Of a stretch of 64,000 nt of DNA, positions 27,658 through 34,796 are shown piece after piece (positions within the stretch are counted from its first letter, which is position 1; each line of letters begins with the position of its first letter). Position numbers and translations under genes: made by a program. Below the pieces are notes generated by a model. That model was not told the DNA's origin and searched no databases. It saw nothing but the letters and a program-made list of their open reading frames with translations. Source of the DNA: Hephaestia sp. MAHUQ-44 (GTDB lineage: Bacteria > Pseudomonadota > Alphaproteobacteria > Sphingomonadales > Sphingomonadaceae); assembly GCF_023806085.1 (NCBI RefSeq), contig NZ_JAMSLX010000003.1, forward strand, positions 124,001 to 188,000, read 5' to 3'.

Positions 27658-28500
27658 ATGAAACTCTGCCGTTTCGGAAAAGCGGGCGAAGAAAAGCCCG
27701 GCGCGATCGACGGTGATGGCCGGATTCGCGATCTCTCGGGCGTGATCGCCGATCTCGGCCCCGCCGAACTGGCGCCCGAGCGCCTGCGCGCGCTCGCCGC
27801 GATCGATCTCACCACGCTCCCGCTGGTCGCGGCGACCGAACGGCTGGGGCCGCCGATCACCGGCACGCGGCAATTCCTCGCGATCGGGTTGAATTATTCG
27901 GACCACGCGCGCGAATCGGGGATGGAGATCCCGGCCGAACCGGTGCTGTTCACCAAGGGCGTCAGCTGCATCCAGGGCCCGAACGATCCGATCGCGATCC
28001 CGCCGGGTTCGACCAAGACCGATTGGGAGGTCGAACTCGGCGTCGTGATCGGCACCAAAGCCTCCTACGTCACCGAGGCCGACGCGCTCAGCCACGTCGC
28101 GGGCTATTGTGTCGTCGATGACGTATCCGAACGCGCCTATCAACTCGAACGCTCGGGCACGTGGGACAAGGGCAAGGGCTGCCCCACCTTCGGCCCGCTC
28201 GGCCCCTGGCTGGTGACGGCGGACGAGGTCGGCGATCCGCAGGCGCTGTCGATGTGGCTCGACGTCAACGGCGAGCGTGTGCAGACCGGCAACACGCGCA
28301 CGATGATCTTCGGCGTCGCGCACCTCGTTTCCTACGTCTCGCATTTCATGACGCTGCTGCCCGGTGACGTCATCACCACCGGCACCCCGCCGGGCGTGGG
28401 CATGGGGCAGAAGCCGCCGCGCTATCTCAAGGCGGGCGACGTGGTCACATTGGGAATCGAGAAGCTCGGCGATCAGCGTCAGCAGGTGATCGGCGGATAA
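27658..28500 (+). CDS. FAH-family 2,4-diketo-3-deoxy-(fuconate/rhamnonate) hydrolase
   Basis: A 280-residue fumarylacetoacetate-hydrolase-fold enzyme, closest by eye to the hydrolase that splits 2,4-diketo-3-deoxy-L-fuconate or -rhamnonate into pyruvate and lactate. Metal ligands are seen in DWEVELGVVIG (two Glu) and CVVDDVSERAYQ (Asp), with the ITTGTPPGVGMGQKPPRYLKAGD motif of this subgroup. The N-terminal MKLCRFGKAGEEKPGAIDGDG matches the same subgroup. The neighbouring lactonase, SDR and dehydratase genes support the role. Ureidoglycolate lyase is a less likely reading. Confidence 0.85.
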   Translation: MKLCRFGKAGEEKPGAIDGDGRIRDLSGVIADLGPAELAPERLRALAAIDLTTLPLVAATERLGPPITGTRQFLAIGLNYSDHARESGMEIPAEPVLFTKGVSCIQGPNDPIAIPPGSTKTDWEVELGVVIGTKASYVTEADALSHVAGYCVVDDVSERAYQLERSGTWDKGKGCPTFGPLGPWLVTADEVGDPQALSMWLDVNGERVQTGNTRTMIFGVAHLVSYVSHFMTLLPGDVITTGTPPGVGMGQKPPRYLKAGDVVTLGIEKLGDQRQQVIGG

Positions 28501-28508
28501 TGGCACGC

Positions 28509-28534
28509 GGGCGACGGTTTGAGGACCGTCGCCC
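28509..28534. terminator. Hairpin between convergent hydrolase and IclR genes
   Basis: A 10-bp perfect stem (28509-28518 with 28525-28534), 6-nt loop, between two stop codons facing each other. There is no T-run on either side, so it may rather be a stabilising or Rho-blocking hairpin. Confidence 0.5.
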
Positions 28535-28536
28535 CA

Positions 28537-29304
28537 TCACGGCAATCGCGCCGAAATCGCGGCTGCGACGGTGCGCGCCATCGTGGTCGCCTCTGTCTGC
28601 GACACGGGAACACCGCTGCGCTTCATATAGGGAATCGCCAGCGACGCCACCGCCGCACCGTTGCTCATGACCGGTACCGAAATATCGGTAATCCCCGGCA
28701 CGACGGTGCTCTTGATCGCCGCGAAGCCCTTACGCGTGATGTCGGCAAGCCTGTTTTCCAGCTCGGCGCGGCTCTTGGGCGTCATGTCGGCGCCATAATC
28801 CTCGATCCAGCGTTGCCGCACGGGCTCGAGCTGGAACGCGGTGAGCACCATCCCCGACGTGCCCTCGAGGATCGGCCGACGGTGACCGATCCGCACCACC
28901 AGCCCCAGATCGGCCGGCGGATCGATACGCGCGATCACCACCATGAACTGTTCGGACGGCACGACGAGGTGGCACGATTGCTGGGTGTCGTCGGACAATT
29001 CGTGCAGCATCGGCAGCGCGATATCGAGCAGCCCTTTGAGCGGCGGGCGCTCCATCCCGAGCAGGAACAGCCGATTGGTCAGCGTGTAGAGATCGTTGCC
29101 CTGCGCGCGCTCGATATAATGCCGCTTTTCGAGGACATGGAGCATGCGGAAAATCTCGTTCTTCGAACGCCCCACCGCCTGCGAAATATCCGACAGCCCC
29201 ATCGGTTGCGACAGGCCCGACAGCAACTCCAGAATGTCGAGGCCCTTTTCCAACGCCGGCGCGGCATAGGTCGGCGCCTTGGTGGGCTTCTCCTTCTTTG
29301 GCAT
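28537..29304 (-). CDS. IclR family transcriptional regulator
   Basis: A 255-residue regulator, likely of the deoxysugar island. The ATG at 29304 starts MPKKEKPTKAPTYAAPALEKG; upstream in-frame sequence is not protein-like. The winged helix is GLDILELLSGLSQPMGLSDI with recognition helix GRSKNEIFRMLHVLEKRHYI, and the effector domain has the IclR loop VVRIGHRRPILEGTSGMVLTAF and ITDISVPVMSNGAAVASLAIPY. It lies at the border between the plus-strand dld-hydrolase pair and the minus-strand catabolic genes. The ligand is unknown; a pathway intermediate is expected. Confidence 0.88.
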   Translation of the reverse strand: MPKKEKPTKAPTYAAPALEKGLDILELLSGLSQPMGLSDISQAVGRSKNEIFRMLHVLEKRHYIERAQGNDLYTLTNRLFLLGMERPPLKGLLDIALPMLHELSDDTQQSCHLVVPSEQFMVVIARIDPPADLGLVVRIGHRRPILEGTSGMVLTAFQLEPVRQRWIEDYGADMTPKSRAELENRLADITRKGFAAIKSTVVPGITDISVPVMSNGAAVASLAIPYMKRSGVPVSQTEATTMARTVAAAISARLP

Positions 29305-29429
29305 CTTTATTGTTCTTTCGTCTGCCCCAGTTTGTGAGCGGTACCGTTCGGTGTCCGGCCGGCTCTTCGCTTGCCGTATGACACGAAACGGAAGGCGGTT
29401 CCATGCAGGTCTGCGAGGCCCAAGCCCTT
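29305..29429 (-). promoter_or_regulatory. IclR gene upstream region with an inverted repeat
   Basis: CCGTTCGGTGTC at 29344-29355 and GACACGAAACGG at 29380-29391 are inverted copies (10 of 12 matching), 24 bases apart, 40-90 bases before the IclR start. TGACACGA here also occurs, inverted, in the TonB-receptor promoter at 43311-43318. Candidate autoregulatory operator; not recognised as a known site. Confidence 0.35.
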
Positions 29430-30269
29430 CTACCCAAGCCGATAGATTCGTTCCGCATTGCCGCGAAAAAACCGGTCTCGATCGCGCTGATCCCACGCAG
29501 ATGCGAGATCTTTGGCTAGTTGGAACCAACGCTCATAGCCGCCCGCGACCTCGTTGACCGGCCAGTCGCTGCCAAACATGATCCGTTCCGGACCAAACGC
29601 CTCGGCAGCGGCGCGCGCATACCACAGCACCTCCTCGGGCTCCCAGCGTGTCCAATCCGCCTCGGTGACGAGTCCGGAAATCTTGCACACGATATTGGGC
29701 AATCCTGCCATCTCGGTGATCTGTGACCGCCAGGGCTCGCGCAGTCCGGTCGCGATGTCGGGCTTGGCGCAGTGATCGAGCACGAAGCGCACCTCGGGGC
29801 AGCGGCGCACCAGTTCGATCGTCTCGTCGAGTTGGTGATGCTTGAGGCAGAGTTCGAAATGCAGCCCGCATCGCGCCACGTCTCGCACCCCGCGCACGAA
29901 CGAATCGTGCAGCGCGAAGCCCGGCGCCTGCCCCTGAATATTGTCGCGCACACCACGCACCAGCGGCATCGCCGCCACCGCTTCGAGCCGCGCGGCAGCA
30001 TCGTCGGCGAGCAACGGCACCCGCGCGACGATCGCCTGAATGCGCGGATCGGCCTTGGCGAGCCCCGTCACCCATTCGGCTTCCACGACCGAACAGCGCG
30101 GGTGCGCATCGCATTCGACGAACACCATCCGCTCGATCGGCACCGCCGCCGAGGCGCGCTGATAATCCTCCAGCGAAAAGCTGCGGTCGAACGGCGATCC
30201 GGCCTCGATCCACGGGTAATCGATGCGCTCGACGTCCCAGAAATGCGCGTGCGTATCGACGATGTTCAT
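29430..30269 (-). CDS. Amidohydrolase-2 family lactonase, probable L-fuconolactonase
   Basis: A 279-residue metal-dependent TIM-barrel hydrolase of the COG3618 group, whose known members open sugar lactones such as L-fuconolactone. Metal ligands are visible as HxH in NIVDTHAHFWDVERIDYPW, His in FVLDHCAKPDI and Asp in IMFGSDWPVNEVAGGY. GGGAG precedes the ATG at 7 nt. The gene sits between the IclR regulator and the keto-deoxy-sugar-acid dehydrogenase, where the second step of a non-phosphorylative fucose route is expected. Substrate is inferred from family and neighbours. Confidence 0.83.
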   Translation of the reverse strand: MNIVDTHAHFWDVERIDYPWIEAGSPFDRSFSLEDYQRASAAVPIERMVFVECDAHPRCSVVEAEWVTGLAKADPRIQAIVARVPLLADDAAARLEAVAAMPLVRGVRDNIQGQAPGFALHDSFVRGVRDVARCGLHFELCLKHHQLDETIELVRRCPEVRFVLDHCAKPDIATGLREPWRSQITEMAGLPNIVCKISGLVTEADWTRWEPEEVLWYARAAAEAFGPERIMFGSDWPVNEVAGGYERWFQLAKDLASAWDQRDRDRFFRGNAERIYRLG

Positions 30270-30315
30270 CGGCGTGCTCCCTTGCTTCCATCGCGCACAG
30301 AGTGACGTGCCATCA

Positions 30316-31110
30316 TCAGGCCGACCAGCCCCCGTCGATCATCAACGACTGGCCGGTCATGAAGGCCGATTCGTCCGACGCCAGGTACAGCGCCAGCGCG
30401 GCGATCTCCTGCGGCTGGCCCAGCCGCCCCATCGGCTGGCGCGCCCGAAACGCCGCCAGTGCGCCCTCGAAATCGCCGGTCTCGCGCAGGCGATCGTGGA
30501 GCGACGGAGTCTCGATCGTACCAGGGCAGATCGCGTTGCAGCGGATGCCCTGCGTCACATAATCGGCCGCGACCGATTTGGTCAGCCCGACGACGGCGGC
30601 CTTCGACATGCCATAGGCACACCGGTTGGGCGCCGCCTTGGGCGCCCCCACGATCGAGGCCATGTTGATGATCGATCCGCTGTTGCGCGCGATCATTCCG
30701 GGCAGGAACGCACGGATGAGGCGAAACATCGCGGTGACGTTGACGTCGAGCGAGCGCGCCCAATCGTCGTCCGAACAATCGAGCACGGTCCCGCTCACCA
30801 CCATCCCGGCGCAATTGAACAGGATATCGATCGCGCCCACCCGTTCGCCGATCGCCTGCACCGCCCCGGCGTCGGTCACATCGAGCGCAATCGGGATGCA
30901 CCCGTCGAGCCCTTCCAGCGCGGCACCATGGAGGTCGCTCGCCCAGACGGTCGCCCCCTGTGCAGCGAAGAGCGCCGCAGTCTCGCGGCCGATCCCCTGC
31001 CCCGCACCGGTGATGAGCGCACGCTTGCCTGCTAGGCGGTTCGGCGCCGGCGCGGCCTGTGCGGGCGTAGCTTCGGTGTTGCGATGCGCGGCGAGAAGGT
31101 CGTTGATCAT
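30316..31110 (-). CDS. SDR dehydrogenase, probable 2-keto-3-deoxy-L-fuconate 4-dehydrogenase
   Basis: A 264-residue short-chain dehydrogenase with an N-terminal extension of about 25 residues before the fold. It has the NAD motif RALITGAGQGIGRETAALFA, an acidic residue after strand 2 (WASDLHG) favouring NAD+, NNAG-equivalent FNCAGMV, catalytic Ser in NMASIVG and YxxxK in CAYGMSKAAVVGL. NAICPGTIETPSL is typical of the group including DHRS6 and the Xanthomonas 2-keto-3-deoxy-fuconate dehydrogenase. Its product would be the substrate of the hydrolase at 27658. The role is inferred from context. Confidence 0.8.
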   Translation of the reverse strand: MINDLLAAHRNTEATPAQAAPAPNRLAGKRALITGAGQGIGRETAALFAAQGATVWASDLHGAALEGLDGCIPIALDVTDAGAVQAIGERVGAIDILFNCAGMVVSGTVLDCSDDDWARSLDVNVTAMFRLIRAFLPGMIARNSGSIINMASIVGAPKAAPNRCAYGMSKAAVVGLTKSVAADYVTQGIRCNAICPGTIETPSLHDRLRETGDFEGALAAFRARQPMGRLGQPQEIAALALYLASDESAFMTGQSLMIDGGWSA

Positions 31111-31130
31111 AGGGTCTGGCCTGTTGTGGG

Positions 31131-31568
31131 TTAACGACGCACGAGGCGGCGCAATTGCTTGAGAACGGGGATCGAGTCCTCGGCGATCGTGCCGTCCACC
31201 TTGAGCCGCACGACGTTAACGCCGCGCACCAAGTTGATCCGGCAGGGCATCGGCACGCGCTCGCACGGATAATATTCGCGTATCGCCCAGAAGCGATCGC
31301 TGCCGGGGTCGACGGGATTCTCGGACGAGTCGTTGGGATCGGGGTAGAAATAGCCCTCGGTCACCGGTACCGCGGAATCGACCTTCGACGCGCCCGCTTC
31401 GATCGTCACCGGCGTCCTCGTCCTGATGGTCGAATAACACAAGGCGAGATCGTACTCGACCGGGCCGAACCGCAACTCACCCGAGCGCGACGACGCTTTC
31501 GCCGGATATAGCCGGATCACCGGATCGAGCGCGGCGACGGCGAGCGGCACCGCATTGGCACCCGTCAT
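31131..31568 (-). pseudogene. Deletion remnant of a GH29-like Tat protein gene, still in frame
   Basis: A 145-codon open frame that is a shortened copy of the gene at 33149-34717. It matches paralogue residues about 48-68, 94-180 and 498-520. About 24 codons are lost between RFGP and EYDLALCY, and about 317 codons, including the whole catalytic barrel, between VRLKV and DGTIAE. The twin-arginine signal peptide is replaced by MTGANAVPLAVAA. Nucleotide identity to the intact paralogue is visibly high, so duplication was recent. Its ATG overlaps the preceding dehydratase stop (TAATG), so it could still be translated. Most likely decaying; a small sugar-binding-domain protein is conceivable. Confidence 0.75.
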
Positions 31569-32770
31569 TACGTCCCCGGATGGCACGCCGGCCCCACCGC
31601 ATCGATCGTCTTATAGCCGAGAATGAACTCGCGGTGCCCGAGCATTTCGGACTTGGATTGCTCCCCCGCCGCCACCGCCAGCACGAGATCGAAAATATCG
31701 CCGCCGACCTGATCGAGCGTCGCCTCGCCCTGCATGATACGTCCGGCGTCGATATCCATATCCTCGCGCATCCGGGCATAGGTTTCGGCATTGCCGGTGA
31801 TCTTGATGACCGGCGCGATCGCCGAGCCGACCACCGAGCCGCGCCCAGTGGTGAACAACGTCAGATGGGCGCCGCACGACATCAGTTCGACGATCTCGGC
31901 ATTGTCCGAGATGTTGGGGAAGCCGAATTTGGGTGCCGTATCGGGCACCACATCGAGCAGATAGAGCCCCGGCGCGTCGGGCGCCTGCGTCGGGCGGATC
32001 ACCCCGCTGATCGGCCTGCTGCCCGATTTGACATAAGCCCCCGCCGATTTTTCCTCGAGCGTCGACAACCCGCCATCGGCATTGCCCGGCGAGAAGCTGC
32101 CATGGCCCATCGCCAGATAATAGGTCTCGGCATTCCTGATCGCGGTATCGATGTTGCGAGCGACCTCGGGCGAGACGGCGCGTGTCGCCATCGCATCCTC
32201 GCACCCGATCATCTCGCCGGTTTCCTCGAAGATGCAGGTCGCCCCCGCGTCGACCAGCCGATCGAACGCGCGCCCGACCGCCGGGTTCGCGGCGATCCCG
32301 CTGGTCCCGTCCGATCCGCCGCAGATCGCCCCGATCGTGAGATCGGAAAGCGCCATCGGCACGCGCTGCGCACGCTCGCGCATCGTCGCCTTCACGCGTT
32401 CGACCGCCGCGAGCGCGGTCGTAATCCCCGATCGCGTGCCGCCCACTTCCTGGATGACGATCGTCTCGACCGGGCGACCGCTGTCGGTGATCGCGGCCGC
32501 CAGCCCGTCGCGGTTGAACCCCTCGCACCCCAGCGACACCAGCACGGCACCACCGACATTGGGATGCGTCGCCAGCGCCTTCATCATCCGCAGCGAATAA
32601 TCATTGGGGTAGCAGCCCGGAAACCCGAGCAGGTGAACATCCTCATCCTGCGCCTGATCGACCACGCGCCGCGCAACGTGATGCGCGCATTCGACGAGAT
32701 AGATCACCGCGACCACGTTGCGGATGCCCTTGCGGCCATCGGCACGCAGAAAACCATTGGCAACGATCAT
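31568..32770 (-). CDS. UxaA-family sugar-acid dehydratase, large (catalytic) subunit
   Basis: A 400-residue protein equivalent to the C-terminal part of altronate/galactarate dehydratase, an iron-dependent lyase. Motifs are FLRADGRKGIRNVVAVIYLVECAHHV, FPGCYPNDY, LVSLGCEGFNRDGLA, GAICGGSDGTSGIAANPAVG and CGAHLTLFTTGRGSVVGSAIAPVIKITGN. The small SAF-domain subunit is encoded immediately upstream with a 4-nt overlap, so the enzyme is split. In deoxysugar clusters such proteins accompany lactonase and SDR genes. It could act on fuconate or another aldonate; it may duplicate or replace the enolase-type dehydratase at 43411. Confidence 0.85.
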   Translation of the reverse strand: MIVANGFLRADGRKGIRNVVAVIYLVECAHHVARRVVDQAQDEDVHLLGFPGCYPNDYSLRMMKALATHPNVGGAVLVSLGCEGFNRDGLAAAITDSGRPVETIVIQEVGGTRSGITTALAAVERVKATMRERAQRVPMALSDLTIGAICGGSDGTSGIAANPAVGRAFDRLVDAGATCIFEETGEMIGCEDAMATRAVSPEVARNIDTAIRNAETYYLAMGHGSFSPGNADGGLSTLEEKSAGAYVKSGSRPISGVIRPTQAPDAPGLYLLDVVPDTAPKFGFPNISDNAEIVELMSCGAHLTLFTTGRGSVVGSAIAPVIKITGNAETYARMREDMDIDAGRIMQGEATLDQVGGDIFDLVLAVAAGEQSKSEMLGHREFILGYKTIDAVGPACHPGT

Positions 32771-33066
32771 GATGACACCTTCGCAGTACGCAGGCGGGTG
32801 GCGATGTAATTGCTCTGCAAATTATGGAGATGGACCCAGTCGCCGGTCTCGATATCGGCGGTCGCGGTGCCGATCGTCATCCCGTATTTGATCACCGCCG
32901 CGCCGCGCGCGATGCGCCGACACGCCACCTTGTGCCCCAGTGGCACATCGCCGCGGGCGACGAGGGCACCGCCCTCGATCGCCAGCGTCTCACCCTTGGC
33001 CACGTTGCGGCGGCAAACGGCGACATTATCGGTCGGAGAGAGAACAATCACGGGTGATCCGATCAT
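32767..33066 (-). CDS. UxaA-family dehydratase, small SAF-domain subunit
   Basis: A 99-residue SAF domain corresponding to the N-terminus of UxaA/GarD. It has LSPTDNVAVCRRNVAKGETL, the conserved VPLGHKVACRRIARGAAVIKYGMTIGTATADIETGDWVHLHNL and an ATRL tail. The ATG at 33066 starts MIGSPVIVLSPTDN; upstream in-frame sequence is Arg-rich noise. It is separated by 82 nt from the GH29-like gene upstream and overlaps the large-subunit gene by 4 nt. Confidence 0.87.
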   Translation of the reverse strand: MIGSPVIVLSPTDNVAVCRRNVAKGETLAIEGGALVARGDVPLGHKVACRRIARGAAVIKYGMTIGTATADIETGDWVHLHNLQSNYIATRLRTAKVSS

Positions 33067-33148
33067 TGCGCTGACCCACCCGCAATTGGAGCGAGAGCAG
33101 GTCCGCGCCTGGATGGGGTGTCGACGGCGGCGCGCGCGCGGGCCGGCC

Positions 33149-34717
33149 TCATGGTTTTCGGCCCGTTCGCACGATCTTGCGCAATTGCTTGAGGACGGTG
33201 AACGATTCCTCGGCAATCGTGCCATCCTGAAAGATGCCGACCCCCAGCGTCACCGGCGCACGATCGGCCTGACAGGTTCGGATATACTCACCCAGTTCGG
33301 CCGCCGAGTAACGCGGCGCGTCCATCGGCGTGTCCTGCTTGATATGGAACCAGGGTGCATCGAACCGCAGTGCCGAATGCGCCTGCAACCCGGCCCCTGC
33401 CCCGCGCTTGATATAGCGCGATTTGAACGGCTTGGCGGGCAGATCGGTGATCTCACCGGCCCAATAATCCTGCCATTCGACCTCGACCGGAAACGCCCAG
33501 TAATTGAGCGCGACCATGCGATCGGGATTGCCCGTCTTGACCGCGTCGAACAGCGCCTCGTGCGGCAGATTGGGATAGCTCTCGGTGGTCTGGAACCACG
33601 AATCGAACCAGTATCCCGCGACGCGCGACCCGTATCGGTTGCCAAATTCACGAAAGACATCGGCCAATTGGTTGGAATATTCGGCCTCGCTGAACGCCGG
33701 CAGATCGAGCGCGGTGCCCGCCTGCTGCTCGAGCTTCCCGATGCCCGGGCAGTTCATATAAAGCATCAGCCGGATGCCGTGCTTGCCCAGCGCATCGGCC
33801 AGCTCGCCGATGAAGTCGCGCTTGGTCGTCCAGCCGGGGTGCAGTTTCTCCCAGCTCTTGATCGGTGCCGGGCACGTCGGGTGGCCGTGGTTGACCGCCC
33901 AGATCAGATAGCTCGCCCCGCAATCGGCGACCATCTTCGCCATCTTCCTGGCATCGAGCGCGTTGATCGACTGCTCATACGGCACCTGCGGCCCATGCCG
34001 CGGCATCGTCAGATTGAGGAAGTGGAACCACATGCCGTAGCCGGCATCGGCAAACCAATCGGTGTTGGCGCGACGCGAGCGGGCGCGTTGCTTGTCGGCC
34101 TCGATCGCCGCGCGCTGTGCAACCGGGGTCAACTCCAGCGAGCGCAGGCGGAAAATCTCCTTGCCCTTCTCGCCCGCGACCTTGAGCCGCACGACGTTGA
34201 CGCCGCGCACCAGCTTGATCCGGCCGGGCACGGGGACGCGCTCGAACAGATAATATTCGCGCATCGTCCAGAAGCTGTCGCTGTCGGGATCGCCGGGATT
34301 CTCGGACGGGCCGTTGGGATCGGGGTAGAAATAGCCCTCGGTCACCGGCGCCGCGAAATTGACCTTGGAGGGACCGGCTTCGATCGTCACCGGCGTGCCT
34401 GGTTTGGTGGTCGAATAGCACAAGGCGAGATCATATTCGCCCGGCTCGGCCACTTCGACTTCCCACAGCAATTCACCCGCGCCGAGGAACGGCAGCATGA
34501 TGCTCAGTTCGGCCGGGCCAAACCGCAATTCACCCGAGCGCGACGACGCCTTGGCCGGATACAGCCGGATCACCGGATCGAGCCTGGTCACCGTGATCGG
34601 ATCGCCCGGCGCGTCCGCGGCGCCGAAGGCGGCGGCCGCCGCCGATGCCGGCAACCCCGCAACCGCCATCGTCGACAGCCCGGTGCGCAGAAATTCCTTA
34701 CGATTCATCGTCAGCAT
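33149..34717 (-). CDS. Tat-exported GH29-like (alpha-L-fucosidase-fold) protein, copy 1
   Basis: A 522-residue protein. It starts with a twin-arginine-like signal (NRKEFLRTGLSTMAVAGLPA), followed by an N-terminal beta-rich domain (about 40-205) and a TIM-barrel-like part (about 225-520) resembling GH29. The GH29 nucleophile region appears as VAGYWFDSWFQTTE, and the LGKHGIRLMLYMN helix/strand matches GH29 KxGLKFGLYYS. The fucose-binding His-His-Asp-Gly motif of true fucosidases is replaced by AVNHGHPTCPAPIKSWEKLH. I recognise no described family; a glycosidase with altered specificity is likely. It is adjacent to its paralogue and close to a third, broken copy. Confidence 0.65.
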   Translation of the reverse strand: MLTMNRKEFLRTGLSTMAVAGLPASAAAAAFGAADAPGDPITVTRLDPVIRLYPAKASSRSGELRFGPAELSIMLPFLGAGELLWEVEVAEPGEYDLALCYSTTKPGTPVTIEAGPSKVNFAAPVTEGYFYPDPNGPSENPGDPDSDSFWTMREYYLFERVPVPGRIKLVRGVNVVRLKVAGEKGKEIFRLRSLELTPVAQRAAIEADKQRARSRRANTDWFADAGYGMWFHFLNLTMPRHGPQVPYEQSINALDARKMAKMVADCGASYLIWAVNHGHPTCPAPIKSWEKLHPGWTTKRDFIGELADALGKHGIRLMLYMNCPGIGKLEQQAGTALDLPAFSEAEYSNQLADVFREFGNRYGSRVAGYWFDSWFQTTESYPNLPHEALFDAVKTGNPDRMVALNYWAFPVEVEWQDYWAGEITDLPAKPFKSRYIKRGAGAGLQAHSALRFDAPWFHIKQDTPMDAPRYSAAELGEYIRTCQADRAPVTLGVGIFQDGTIAEESFTVLKQLRKIVRTGRKP

Positions 34718-34759
34718 TATGATCCCCGTCCAAAAAATGCGTGCGAGTCAGGCAGCTAC

Positions 34760-34791
34760 CCGCGCGCCGCCACCGCGGTGGCGGCGCGCGG
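34760..34791. repeat. Perfect 32-base palindrome between the two GH29-like genes
   Basis: All 32 bases are self-complementary (centre CCGCGG at 34773-34778). It lies between the stop of copy 2 (34797) and the start of copy 1 (34717), on the transcribed minus strand, with no T-run. As RNA it would form a 13-14 bp hairpin, likely protecting or processing the upstream message. Confidence 0.85.
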
Positions 34792-34796
34792 TCCGA

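Noticed and set aside
31131..31568. Independent small secreted protein instead of a gene remnant
   Set aside because: It matches three separate blocks of the 33149 paralogue in order, with two clean internal gaps, so origin by deletion is the simpler explanation.
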